From the NCBI GenBank assembly GCA_035527455.1, contig DATLAN010000375.1, positions 1 through 21,859 on the forward strand: a stretch of 21,859 bases of DNA, given 5' to 3'. Position 1 is the stretch's first letter, and every line of letters begins with the position of its first letter. The DNA comes from DATLAN01 sp035527455 (GTDB lineage Bacteria; Planctomycetota; Planctomycetia; Pirellulales; Thermoguttaceae). Made by a program: the position numbers and the translations under genes. The notes below the pieces were generated by a model. It saw nothing but the letters and a program-made list of their open reading frames with translations, did not search any database and was not told the DNA's origin. This document shows, piece after piece, positions 5,881 to 14,380 of the stretch.

Positions 5881-7533
5881 CTACGGACTGGGGAACTTCA
5901 CCTCTCGGTCCTCGGCGTCGCGGCAGTCGACGACCAGGTGTTCGGGCGAAACTCCTTTCATGCCAACGACTTTCACGTTCATGTTCCCTTCGTCTTCCAG
6001 ACGGGTCAGTTCGCGGCGCTTCCTGTTATTGAGGTATTCGGCCACTTCATCGCTCACGGTGATCGTGGTGCGGACAATCCGGGGTTCCTGGCAGGCGAGG
6101 ATCAGCAACCGGACGACCTCGATGGCCATGCTTTCGGGTGACTTGACCACAGCGGTTCCATGGCAGCAGGGGCAATCGGTGTAGCTACTTCGTTTGAGGC
6201 TAGGCCGTATCCTCTGGCGAGTCATCTCGACCAGCCCGAAGGGGCTCGTCCGCAGGATCTTCGTGCGTGCCCGATCCCTCCGCACGGCGTCGCGCAATGC
6301 CCGTTCGACCCCCCGGCGGTGCTTTTCCATTCGCATGTCGATGAAATCGTTGACGACCACGCCGCCAAGATCGCGGAGCCGGATTTGGCGGGCGATCTCT
6401 TTGGCGGCCAGCAGGTTCATCTGGAAGGCGGTTTCTTCCGCCGAGTCGTCGGCGCGGAAGCTGCCGCTGTTGACGTCGATGGCCACCAGGGCTTCGGTCT
6501 GGTCGATGACGATCGATCCTCCGGCCTTCAACGGCACTTCGCGGCGGTGGATCTTGGCGATCTCTTTTTCCAGGTGGTACTTGTGGAACAAGGGTTCCTT
6601 GCCCTCGTAGAGTTGCAGGCGGTTGACGTAGCGGGGCATGACCAGTTGCAGGAATTCCCGTGCCCGTTCGTAAGCCGACGCCTCGTCGATGTAGATCGTG
6701 TCGACTTCGCTGGTGAAGATATCGCGAATGGTGCGGATGATCATGTCGCTTTCTTCGTAGATGTCGACGGGCGCAGCGAGTCGCTTGATTCGGCGGACGA
6801 TGACTTTCCAGAGCCGCAGCAGGTAGGCCAGGTCGCGCGAGAGTTCCTTCTTGGTCCGGTCGGTGCCGGCGGTGCGGACGATGAACCCGACGCCTTTGGG
6901 CGGGTTGAGTTCCAGCATCACGCTGCGGAGTCGCCGGCGGACTTCGTCATCTTCGATTTTCCGGGAGACGCCGATGCGACCCAGGGCGGGCATCAGCACG
7001 AGGTATCTTCCCGGAATGCTCATGTAGGTCGAAAGCGTGGGCCCCTTGGTGCCGATGCCTTCCTTGATCACTTGCACCAGCACCTGGTCGCCTCGCCGCA
7101 GGACGTCCTGGATGGGCGGTTTGAAGCGGGGGCGGCCGCCGTTGTCGCGGCGGGGGCGGTGACGGACGGAGCCGTTGTTGACGCCTTCGTCGCCCTCGTC
7201 GCCCTCGTCGATGTCGTCGGCCATCGAGGCGTCGGCCGTTTGTTTACCGCGGTGTCGCGGGGGGCCGGGGGGGTTCGGGTCGTGGCCGCCCTGGCGGAAG
7301 TATTGCGGCTCGAGGTCGCTGACGTGCAGGAAGCCGTTGCGGCCGACGCCGAAATCGACGAAGGCCGCCTGGATGCTCGGCTCCAGATTGACGACCACTC
7401 CCTTGTAGATGTTTCCTACGTAACTGTCCTGGCCGGTCCTTTCGACGTACAGCTCTTCCAGGACTCCGTCTTCAACGATGGCAATCCGGCATTCTTCCGG
7501 TTGCGATACGTTGATGAGCATTTCTTGTTTCAT
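5881..7533 (-). CDS. rng: Ribonuclease E/G family protein
   Basis: This 550-residue endoribonuclease is expected to process rRNA and start mRNA decay. An S1 RNA-binding region spans about residues 35-165 (VGNIYKGVV, then GDQVLVQVIKEG), split by an insertion at 78-140 that is rich in Gly, Pro, Asp and Arg. The catalytic metal ligands are D353 in ALVAIDVNSG and D396 in VVNDFIDM, where the usual VIDFIDM reads VNDFIDM. A Zn-link motif CPCC (454-457) follows the catalytic domain. There is no long RNase E-type scaffold tail, so it is closer to RNase G in size. The frame could begin 12 codons earlier; MKQEMLINVSQPEE is chosen because it matches family N-termini, although its Shine-Dalgarno is weak. 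Confidence 0.93.
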   Translation of the reverse strand: MKQEMLINVSQPEECRIAIVEDGVLEELYVERTGQDSYVGNIYKGVVVNLEPSIQAAFVDFGVGRNGFLHVSDLEPQYFRQGGHDPNPPGPPRHRGKQTADASMADDIDEGDEGDEGVNNGSVRHRPRRDNGGRPRFKPPIQDVLRRGDQVLVQVIKEGIGTKGPTLSTYMSIPGRYLVLMPALGRIGVSRKIEDDEVRRRLRSVMLELNPPKGVGFIVRTAGTDRTKKELSRDLAYLLRLWKVIVRRIKRLAAPVDIYEESDMIIRTIRDIFTSEVDTIYIDEASAYERAREFLQLVMPRYVNRLQLYEGKEPLFHKYHLEKEIAKIHRREVPLKAGGSIVIDQTEALVAIDVNSGSFRADDSAEETAFQMNLLAAKEIARQIRLRDLGGVVVNDFIDMRMEKHRRGVERALRDAVRRDRARTKILRTSPFGLVEMTRQRIRPSLKRSSYTDCPCCHGTAVVKSPESMAIEVVRLLILACQEPRIVRTTITVSDEVAEYLNNRKRRELTRLEDEGNMNVKVVGMKGVSPEHLVVDCRDAEDREVKFPSP

Positions 7534-7605
7534 CTTGGTGCTTTCTTGTTCGGCACGACAAGCAAGCACGCGTTCGACTTTTGCTTTGCAGTGGCTGGCG
7601 GGGGA

Positions 7606-8235
7606 TCATGACTTCAGCTCCACGGCGGTGCGTCGGAAGTGAACTCCCTGAAGCTCCAGGTCGCCGAGCCCCAGCGCCGAGAGCACGTCTCTCGGTCGGG
7701 CGCTGCGGTGCTCGCCGATCCGCAGCCGGATGAAGAGCAGACCGTCTCGCAGAGTCAGTTCCTCCAGCAGAGGAACCAGATCGATGGGTGGCCGCCCGTC
7801 GGCGCGTTGGATCAGACGGGACGGACCGGCCCGAAGACGGTCGATCTTTTCCGGCAAGCCGTCGCAAAACGGCGGCGGGACCGGTACCTGGTAGCAGACG
7901 CTGCGGACGCGAGCCTTTCCGGCGCCTTCCGGGAGCACTTCCACGGTGCCCAGCGCAAGTCCCGGCGGGACGTGCGGGGTCAGCCGCGAAAGCACTTCTT
8001 CGGCCGTGCAGGGCTCGCATAGTTCCAGTTCCATGACTTCGTCGGTTCCTTCGATACCGACCGCCAAAGCCAGGGGAAACGTCATCCGCGGTTTGGGATG
8101 GAACCCGCAGCTCATCGCCAGCGGCAAGCCGCCGCGGCGAAACAGCCGCTCGAAGCATCGCATCAGGTCCCGGTGTCCGATCAGGCGCAGGTTTCCCAGC
8201 TTGCAAAATCGAATGCGTACTCGTTGTCGAACCAT
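7606..8235 (-). CDS. DUF2344 (TIGR03936 family) radical-SAM-associated protein
   Basis: This 209-residue protein matches the DUF2344 family: an opening RVRIRFCKLGNLRLIGHRDLMR, then RRGGLPLAMSCGFHPKPRMTFPLALAVGIEG. The biochemical role of the family is not established. It is commonly fused to or encoded beside a TIGR03960 radical SAM protein, but no such gene is adjacent here. It lies 72 bases upstream of the RNase E/G gene, a neighbourhood common in bacteria, so a role in RNA or ribosome maturation is a context-based guess. The ATG at 8235 has only a distant GGGA upstream. Confidence 0.88.
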   Translation of the reverse strand: MVRQRVRIRFCKLGNLRLIGHRDLMRCFERLFRRGGLPLAMSCGFHPKPRMTFPLALAVGIEGTDEVMELELCEPCTAEEVLSRLTPHVPPGLALGTVEVLPEGAGKARVRSVCYQVPVPPPFCDGLPEKIDRLRAGPSRLIQRADGRPPIDLVPLLEELTLRDGLLFIRLRIGEHRSARPRDVLSALGLGDLELQGVHFRRTAVELKS

Positions 8236-8440
8236 GGGTTCGAGATTTCCCGCCGCAAGGAAGAACCGGACAAGAGCGAATCACACGTTGTGCCTTGTCC
8301 CGGTCTCCCGTGGCGGACCTTTTGTTTATTCTTCTTGCCGCGATACGTTCGCGGCGGACCATTGTATTCTTATCGTTCGGTGTTTCCGGCCTCTGTGCCG
8401 ACGACCGCTCGATACCAAGCGCGGCGCCGCCGGCCCCCCG

Positions 8441-8468
8441 TTCCTCATTCATCATTCCTCGTTCATCA
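8441..8468. repeat. Short tandem repeat between ptsI and the DUF2344 gene
   Basis: Two 14-base units, ttcctcattcatca and ttcctcgttcatca, lie side by side 11 bases before the ptsI stop codon. The surrounding 8236-8478 gap shows no gene. Its origin is unknown. Confidence 0.6.
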
Positions 8469-8478
8469 TTCTGACTTC

Positions 8479-10221
8479 TCACTGCCCCGCTTCGGGCAGC
8501 CGTTTCTTCAATTCATCCTTGAGATAGGCCTTGATATCTCGGGCATTTTCCATCGTCAGGACGTGGTCGGCGACGGCCTCGCACTGCGCGATGGTTACAT
8601 GGCGGCAGACGTTCTTGATTTCGGGGATTGCGCTGGGTGTCACGCTGAACCCTCGCAATCCCAAACCCAGCAGCAACATGGTGTAGGTAGTGCTGCCGCT
8701 CATCTGCCCGCACAAGTTCACCGGGATCGATTTGCGGTTGGCCGCATCGATCGTGATGGCGATCAGTTTGAGGATGGACGGATCGGCGGCGTTGTACAGG
8801 GCGACCACGTCCTTGTTGCTGCGGTCGACCGCCAGGGTGTACTGGATGAGGTCGTTGGTTCCGATGCTGAGGAAGTCGACCTCTTCGGCGAACCGGTCGA
8901 TCATCATCACGGCCGAGGGGACCTCGACCATCATGCCGACCGGCAGATTTCGGTTGAACTCGATGCCGTGCTCGTCGAGGTCTTCCATCACGTCGGCCAG
9001 AACCATCTTGGCCTGGCGCAGTTCCAGCAACGTGGAGACCAGCGGGAACATGATCCGAACGTTGCCCAGCACGCTGGCCCGCAACGCCGCGCGGAGCTGC
9101 GTGCGGAACAGCGGCAGGTTCCGCAGCGCCAGGCGGATGCTCCGCAGGCCGAGGAACGGGTTGCGTTCGTCCTCGGACGCCGGCAGATGGGGGACCTTGT
9201 CGGCGCCCAGGTCGAACGTGCGGATGGTGACCGGCTTGTCGCCCATGGTGCGGACGACCTGGCTGTAGGCCTCGAAGTGGACTTCTTCGGTCGGTTCCGA
9301 TTCGTTGCCGAGGTAGAGGAACTCGGTCCGGTAAAGCCCGACGCCGTCGGCCCCGCGGTCCAGGCAGTGATCGACCTCGTAGGGGAACTCGATATTGCCG
9401 TAGAGTTCCAGACGGACGCCGTCGATGGTTTCGCTGGGCAGATCGCGGAGAGTTTCCAGCCGGGCGGCGATCGTGCGGATCTCCTCCAACTCGTGCCGGT
9501 ATCGGGCGAGCGTTTCCTCGTCGGGCTGGAGGATCACCAGGCCGTTGTCGCCGTCGACGATGACCTGGTCGCCGCCGGAGACTTCGGTCAAGAACGGTCC
9601 GGTCCCGACCACGGCGGGGATCTCCAGCGCCTCGGCCACGATCGCCGTATGGCCGCCCGGCCCACCCACTTCGGTGACGAAGCCCCGGACGAAGCGGCGG
9701 TCGAGATTGGCCGTTTCGCTGGGGGTGAGGTTGTGGGCGAGCACGAGCACCTCCGAGGTGAGGTGCGAGATTCCTTCGCGGCGGCGTCCCAACAGGTTTC
9801 TCAGCAAGCGTTTCTCGATATCGAAGATATCGTTGGCCCGTTCGGCCAGGTAGGAACTCTCCAGCCGCTGGAAGACCTGGGCGTATCGGCGCAACGTGCG
9901 GCTGACGGCGTATTCCGGCGAGTAGTGCCGCTGGCAGATCATCTCCGCCAGCTCGCTGTGCAGACGGGCGTCGCGGAGCATCTGGAGGTGCGCCTCGAAG
10001 ATCGCGCCGTACTTCTCGCCGAGTTCCTGGGAGACGGCGTCGCGATTGCGGATAATCTCCTGGCTGGCCGCCTCGATCGCCTTGTCGAGCCGTTCCAACT
10101 CGTCCTCGACGGCGTCGCGGGTAACGAACCTGCGGGGGATCCGAAATCCCTCGTTGTCCATTACGAAGGCCTCGCCGATGACGACGCCCGGCGAAACGGC
10201 AATTCCTTGAAGCTTCTGCAT
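8479..10221 (-). CDS. ptsI: PTS enzyme I (phosphoenolpyruvate-protein phosphotransferase)
   Basis: This 580-residue cytoplasmic enzyme autophosphorylates from PEP and passes phosphate to HPr. The HPr-binding and swivel domains occupy about 1-230, with the phospho-His at H191. The PEP-binding barrel has R298 (GLYRTEF), R334 (RTFDLGADK), E433 (MVEVPSAV), D457 (GTNDLIQYTLAVDR) and catalytic C504. Two signature regions are altered: GGxTSHxAIxAR reads GGPGGHTAIVAE, and the Cys loop reads CGQMSGS instead of CGEMAGD. All core catalytic residues are kept, so it is probably active. There is no GAF domain, so it is not a PtsP-type EI(Ntr). It sits 44 bases after HPr and no sugar-specific EIIBC is in the window. 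Confidence 0.95.
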   Translation of the reverse strand: MQKLQGIAVSPGVVIGEAFVMDNEGFRIPRRFVTRDAVEDELERLDKAIEAASQEIIRNRDAVSQELGEKYGAIFEAHLQMLRDARLHSELAEMICQRHYSPEYAVSRTLRRYAQVFQRLESSYLAERANDIFDIEKRLLRNLLGRRREGISHLTSEVLVLAHNLTPSETANLDRRFVRGFVTEVGGPGGHTAIVAEALEIPAVVGTGPFLTEVSGGDQVIVDGDNGLVILQPDEETLARYRHELEEIRTIAARLETLRDLPSETIDGVRLELYGNIEFPYEVDHCLDRGADGVGLYRTEFLYLGNESEPTEEVHFEAYSQVVRTMGDKPVTIRTFDLGADKVPHLPASEDERNPFLGLRSIRLALRNLPLFRTQLRAALRASVLGNVRIMFPLVSTLLELRQAKMVLADVMEDLDEHGIEFNRNLPVGMMVEVPSAVMMIDRFAEEVDFLSIGTNDLIQYTLAVDRSNKDVVALYNAADPSILKLIAITIDAANRKSIPVNLCGQMSGSTTYTMLLLGLGLRGFSVTPSAIPEIKNVCRHVTIAQCEAVADHVLTMENARDIKAYLKDELKKRLPEAGQ

Positions 10222-10265
10222 GCAAGTCTTTCGCGGTGCAAGATCACCGACTGCGGTTTCGTTTC

Positions 10266-10562
10266 CTACTGGTTCGAATGGCCGCCATCTTCAGCGAAAT
10301 TACCGGCGAACAATCGCACCAATGCCTCCACGGCTTCCTCGGCATCTTGGCCGGTGGCCTCCAGCCGCAATTCTTCTCCCTGGGCGGCTCCCAGCGAAAG
10401 GAGCTGCAGCACTTCCGTGGCTTCCGCCCGCTCGCAATTCTTGACCAAACTGATTCTCGATTCGAATCGCCGGACCAAACCGGCGACCGATGCGGCGGCC
10501 CGGGCGTGCAATCCCTCGCAGTTCGTGACGGTTACCGACCGGGTTACCTTGATATCGGACAT
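10266..10562 (-). CDS. ptsH: HPr-family phosphocarrier protein
   Basis: This 98-residue protein carries phosphate from enzyme I to EIIA. The active site is H19-A-R21 in GLHARAAA. The region aligned with regulatory Ser46 (S-I-M-G-x-M-S-L-G in Gram-positives, S-L-F-K-L-Q-T-L-G in E. coli) reads EVLQLLSLG, so Ser46 is replaced by E50. That rules out HPr-kinase control at this site and could mimic a permanently phosphorylated state. The open frame reaches 32 codons farther upstream, but MSDIKVTRSVTV is the family-like start. No good Shine-Dalgarno is seen (gaag only). Context with ptsN and hpf suggests a regulatory NPr-like role rather than sugar uptake. Confidence 0.93.
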   Translation of the reverse strand: MSDIKVTRSVTVTNCEGLHARAAASVAGLVRRFESRISLVKNCERAEATEVLQLLSLGAAQGEELRLEATGQDAEEAVEALVRLFAGNFAEDGGHSNQ

Positions 10563-10705
10563 CTTCGTAATACCGATTGCCTGAGCCTGGGGCCTGCTGA
10601 CTGCTTCGCGAAAAAAGGTTTCGTCCCGTTCCGGGTGGGGCAGGTGCGACGGTCGCAAAAGGGCACCCCCCGGGCCGCCGACTTCAGCAATCGCTTCGAC
10701 GGCCC

Positions 10706-10726
10706 CCCGGTCAAGACGGGACCGGG
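10706..10726 (-). terminator. Hairpin just past the ptsN stop
   Basis: Seven-base arms CCCGGTC and GACCGGG flank a seven-base loop, four bases beyond the ptsN stop codon. No T-run follows on the minus strand. It may be a weak terminator or an mRNA-stabilising hairpin in the ptsN-ptsH gap (10563-10730), which holds no other gene. Confidence 0.35.
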
Positions 10727-10730
10727 ATCA

Positions 10731-11204
10731 TCATCCGAATTGATTGTTGTCGGCTTCGTCCAGCAATAGCTGGATATCCTCGACGTTCTTGGCCTGCTTG
10801 AGGAACCTGCAGAACGTGTCGTCACGCAACTGCCGCGAGATGTTCTCCAGGGCCCGGAGGTGGTCACCCGGACGGTCGGGCGGCGAGACCAGCAAAAAGA
10901 ACAGTTGGACGGTTTCGCCGTCGAGGCTGGCAAAATCGACCCCGCTGGTGCTGATCGCCACCATGCCTACCAGGCGGTCGACACTCGGGTGCTTCGTGTG
11001 CGGGACGGCGACCCCGCGGCCGATCCCGGTACTGCCGAGTTCTTCCCGCTTGAGGATCGCTTTGACAATGCTCTCGTACTGGTCCTTCTCGATATCCCCT
11101 GCCTCGACCAGCGCCTGGACCATTTCTCGAATGGCCGCTTCCTTGTTCACGGCGTCCAGATGGGCGCGGATTGCTTTGCGACTGACAAAGTCGGCAAACT
11201 TCAT
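10731..11204 (-). CDS. ptsN: PTS EIIA domain protein, PtsN-like (EIIA-Ntr / fructose type)
   Basis: This 157-residue single-domain EIIA accepts phosphate from HPr at H69 in GVAVPHTK. The sequence LKREELGSTGIGRGVAVPHTK is typical of the PtsN/fructose EIIA family. It has no fused EIIB or EIIC, which fits a regulatory rather than a transport role. The start is fixed by AGGGAGA seven bases upstream of ATG. The preceding gene is the ribosome hibernation factor, as in proteobacterial rpoN-hpf-ptsN operons, but rpoN is not next to it here. Confidence 0.93.
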   Translation of the reverse strand: MKFADFVSRKAIRAHLDAVNKEAAIREMVQALVEAGDIEKDQYESIVKAILKREELGSTGIGRGVAVPHTKHPSVDRLVGMVAISTSGVDFASLDGETVQLFFLLVSPPDRPGDHLRALENISRQLRDDTFCRFLKQAKNVEDIQLLLDEADNNQFG

Positions 11205-11293
11205 TCAGTATTCTCCCTGATTTCTTTCCGTTTCCCGCACCGAGCCGCCCGCCGGGGCAACCGCCGGAAAGCCGGCCCGGCCCGTATGACTCA

Positions 11294-11644
11294 TCACGGT
11301 TCCGGGGTGCCCGTGTCGGCGACGCCTTGCTGCTTGTGTCCGGGACCACGATGACGATCCAGAACCTTCTCCTTGTACTTGCGCAACTGCTGTTCCATCT
11401 TGTCGACCACTTTGTCGATCGAGGCCATCAACTCGTCCGACCCGTTGGTCGCCACGAAATCATGCTTGTGCTCGGCCGACACCCGCAAATCGACGTCCGG
11501 CGCGTCGCGCCGTTCAAGGTCGATGGTGACCTCGATCGCGGTGAGCCTCTCGAAAAACCGGGTAAGCTTTTCCAACTTGCCGGTAATCTTCGCCTGGGTC
11601 TGGTCGCTGAGATGTCCGTGTCGGGTGGAAATCTTGATCTGCAC
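11294..11644 (-). CDS. hpf: Ribosome hibernation promoting factor, short HPF/RaiA type
   Basis: This 116-residue protein binds the 30S subunit to inactivate ribosomes in slow growth. It has the HPF/YfiA fold pattern: MQIKISTRHGHLSDQT, IEVTIDLERRDAPDVDLRV, and DELMASIDKVVDKMEQQLRKYKEK. It lacks the dimerising C-terminal domain of long HPF. An ATG exists 19 codons farther upstream, but the GTG at 11644 is preceded by AGGGAG eight bases away and gives the family N-terminus, so GTG is chosen. It is the first gene of the hpf-ptsN-ptsH-ptsI run. Confidence 0.9.
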   Translation of the reverse strand: MQIKISTRHGHLSDQTQAKITGKLEKLTRFFERLTAIEVTIDLERRDAPDVDLRVSAEHKHDFVATNGSDELMASIDKVVDKMEQQLRKYKEKVLDRHRGPGHKQQGVADTGTPEP

Positions 11645-12016
11645 CGAGTCAACTCCCTGGGTTCGAAAGCCGGAATCGCGTTCCGGCCGGCTCCAATCCA
11701 CGTACAGTCAAACCTACAATTGTAGCGGCAGACCGCAAGATAGACAAATGCAAAGCCGCGGCCTTCCCTGCCAATATCCTCGTATCCATCCCAGTTTAGC
11801 TTCCTGAACCCGCTGCGCAAGGGGGAAGCGACGGCCGGACGGCTCCGCAAAGCGGAAACCGGGCCGAGTTACCCGACCGGCGGCCGGTTGGACCGCTCAT
11901 AGGGCCTTTTCAAGGCTTTGGGAGGCCAGCACCGGAATGCTCATTATGGGGGGACGCTCGGAGGCGACTTATCCAATCGGGTGGCACCCCCCGAGGAACG
12001 AAGAGATTCGAAGGAC
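11645..12016. other. Intergenic region with one degenerate palindrome arm
   Basis: This 372-base gap between hpf and the 734-residue protein gene shows no convincing gene. At 11979-12003 it contains a single decayed arm of the gggtggcacgcc element (gggtggcaccccccgaggaa), with no partner arm. A small hairpin TCCGC-aaa-GCGGA lies near 11841-11853. The hpf promoter should be within it but no clear match was found. Confidence 0.6.
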
Positions 12017-14221
12017 TCACCGCGGCATCGCTTCCGGCACGGGAGCCTCGGGTTTGGAGACGCCACTGCGTTTTTCGGCCAGCCTGGTCCAGAACTCGCC
12101 GGAGTCCAGCCGCTCCTTCCATTTCTGAACGGCCGGCTTGCGTTTGGCCTCGGTGTCTTCGGGCACATAGTAGAGCTTCCAGCCGGTCAGCTCCTCGAGG
12201 TTCCAGTAACTGACCACCCGAACGGCCAAGGTCTTGTGGTTGAGGTGGTCGATCAGGACGGCCGCTTGGCCGTTTCGCAGGTCCGTTTCCGTGTAGCCCC
12301 AGAGCATTCGATACAGGGCGGGGGCTTCTTGGTCGTGCCTTCTTTCCACGGCTTGGCGAACCGCCGCGGCCGTTCGAGGTTCGCGAGCGACGGCCTCCCG
12401 GAGTTTCTCGATGCATTCCGGCCAGATTTGCTTCTGCAGCGGGTCGTTCAGCACGACCACCATGGGGTCGAACCGGCCGAGGTAGCCCAGGCAACGCGCC
12501 GAGAGCCAGGCGACCTCCTTGCGGCGGTGATTGGCCAACTCGATCAGCCCCAAACCGGCGTCGGCCTGCAACTCTCTTTCCAACTGGTAGGAGGCGACGC
12601 GATCCGGGTGCATGATGTCCAACTCGTCGCCGGAAATCCACTCGGGTAGTTTCTCCACGGGAGCGGGCACCAAGGTCAACGGTTCCGGCGGATCGGGCGG
12701 TTCGTCCAGGGCCAATACCGTGTTCACTTTCAGTGCGACCGTGTCGTAGCCGGCTTGATCCCACAGAATTTCCCCGGAGACGGCATACAGATCGGTCACG
12801 AACGCGGCCGGTTCCACTTCCGGGTCCAGCCCCTCGAGTTGCCCTCGACCCACGTGCAACGCCGCGACCGATTCGGCGCTGCCCAGCGTGATCACGCCGG
12901 TACGTCTTCCCGCCTGAAGCTTCAGCCGGACATTCGGCTTCCCGACCGCCCGAAGGAGCAACTGTCCGTAGGCCACTTTCACGCCTCGGACTCCATCCGG
13001 GTCGGTCGACAGCAATTCGATCTGCGTGCCGTCGATCAGCTCGATGGTCGCCCCCGTGCTCGTCAACGCAATCACAGGCCGAAACGTCGGCAGAGAAAGC
13101 AATGTCTCTTGGGAACTGAGGATTCCCTGGCCCTCGGTGGGCACTCGCTGCCAAGTGCCAACGCCCTGCTCTGCTTCCGCGTCGAACCGCAGCAAAACCT
13201 GTTTGCTCGATATCAACCCTCCCATCGGCTCCAACGGAGCCGGCGGGACGGGCTCGACGGGAGGCTCAACCGGCGGCCCGACCACGGGATCGACGTTCAC
13301 GACGGGTGGATCGACTGGAGGACCGACCGGCGGTTCGACCGGCGGTTCGATCGGCGGTTCGATCGGATCGGCCACACCCGGCCCCGGCACGTCCGGCAAA
13401 GGAGCGACCGGCGTCGAATCGTCCGGCTCCGGGGGGAGGTCCGGGGGGGGCATGACGATGAGCGGAGGTTCTTCGGGCGAAATCGAGGTCTTGGAGGTTG
13501 GTTCCTCTGCGGGAGTTTTTTCCTCGGCGGGTTCCTCGGGCAGGGCGGCGAGTTGATCGCCCGCCTCGACGATTCCCATCTTCACGAGGACGTCGCCCAG
13601 CGGAGTCCCCGGCTGGAATTGCCCAAACACACCCAACACTACGGCGGCAAAACAGACGGCCGACACCAAGGCAACCGCCGCCGGCAAGAATCGCCGTGGT
13701 TTGCGAGGCTCGCGGAGGTAGTCGGGGATGGCCGGTTTCTGGCGAACCTTCTTCGCCGGCTCGTCGACCGCCTTGCCGTCGCCGGAAACCGTCTCCGGCG
13801 CAGCGGCAACAGTCGACGTGGCCGCTCGAGCGGCCTGCAGATCCGGCAGTTGGTACATCCGCTGACGACTGGCCGGATCGATCTCCGCCGCCTCGCCCAA
13901 CACCAACGTCAGAATCTGGTGGCAGGACGCCACTTCGGCCAGGTGGACGTCCGACTCCAGGCAGACCTTCTCGAAGTCGGGCACCCGGTCGGCGTGCAGC
14001 GTATTGTCGAGGTATTCGGCCACCGTATTGGCGTCGAGTCCCGGTCCCCGATCGCCCAAAGCGGGAGCCGCCAGACGCAACCGCCGCATCACGTCCTGCG
14101 TGCGGTGCAACAGGTCGGTGGCGTACTCGCTCTCCTCGATCTTCTTGCCGATTTCCTCGGCGTCCTCCGGCTCGAGGATGCCGTCCATATAGGCCAACAT
14201 GGTGCGAAGGGTAAGTCGCAT
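12017..14221 (-). CDS. Single-pass membrane protein with Pro-rich linker and HEAT-like C-terminus
   Basis: This 734-residue protein is not assigned to a named family. Residues 1-115 form a helical cytoplasmic region that vaguely recalls anti-sigma N-termini (DVHLAEVASCHQIL) but lacks the full zinc motif. A transmembrane helix follows at about 178-200. Residues 220-335 are disordered and very rich in Pro and Glu with PPVEPP-type repeats. Residues 336-505 look like beta-structure with a FecR-like feel, and 525-690 look like helical HEAT-type repeats. The start is placed at ATG 14221, 12 bases after GGGAGG, because the 141 codons upstream are low-complexity and run through repeat DNA. A planctomycete-specific membrane sensor or scaffold is a guess. 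Confidence 0.8.
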   Translation of the reverse strand: MRLTLRTMLAYMDGILEPEDAEEIGKKIEESEYATDLLHRTQDVMRRLRLAAPALGDRGPGLDANTVAEYLDNTLHADRVPDFEKVCLESDVHLAEVASCHQILTLVLGEAAEIDPASRQRMYQLPDLQAARAATSTVAAAPETVSGDGKAVDEPAKKVRQKPAIPDYLREPRKPRRFLPAAVALVSAVCFAAVVLGVFGQFQPGTPLGDVLVKMGIVEAGDQLAALPEEPAEEKTPAEEPTSKTSISPEEPPLIVMPPPDLPPEPDDSTPVAPLPDVPGPGVADPIEPPIEPPVEPPVGPPVDPPVVNVDPVVGPPVEPPVEPVPPAPLEPMGGLISSKQVLLRFDAEAEQGVGTWQRVPTEGQGILSSQETLLSLPTFRPVIALTSTGATIELIDGTQIELLSTDPDGVRGVKVAYGQLLLRAVGKPNVRLKLQAGRRTGVITLGSAESVAALHVGRGQLEGLDPEVEPAAFVTDLYAVSGEILWDQAGYDTVALKVNTVLALDEPPDPPEPLTLVPAPVEKLPEWISGDELDIMHPDRVASYQLERELQADAGLGLIELANHRRKEVAWLSARCLGYLGRFDPMVVVLNDPLQKQIWPECIEKLREAVAREPRTAAAVRQAVERRHDQEAPALYRMLWGYTETDLRNGQAAVLIDHLNHKTLAVRVVSYWNLEELTGWKLYYVPEDTEAKRKPAVQKWKERLDSGEFWTRLAEKRSGVSKPEAPVPEAMPR

Positions 14222-14380
14222 GGCTGCGTCGATCCTCCCGTAAGAGTCTGCAAGATCTTGAAGCGAAGCTTCTCCGCTCCGCTTCCCCATAGAAAATAGT
14301 GCAGATCGACGCCGCGGTCCGTTCAAGAAAAGCCGTGCAAGCCGGTAAAAATAGGAATAACGTGTACACTTTCTTGGCGA

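Noticed and set aside
8098..10584. 828-codon open frame on the plus strand
   Set aside because: It is antisense to ptsI and neighbours, a by-product of high GC content in third positions.
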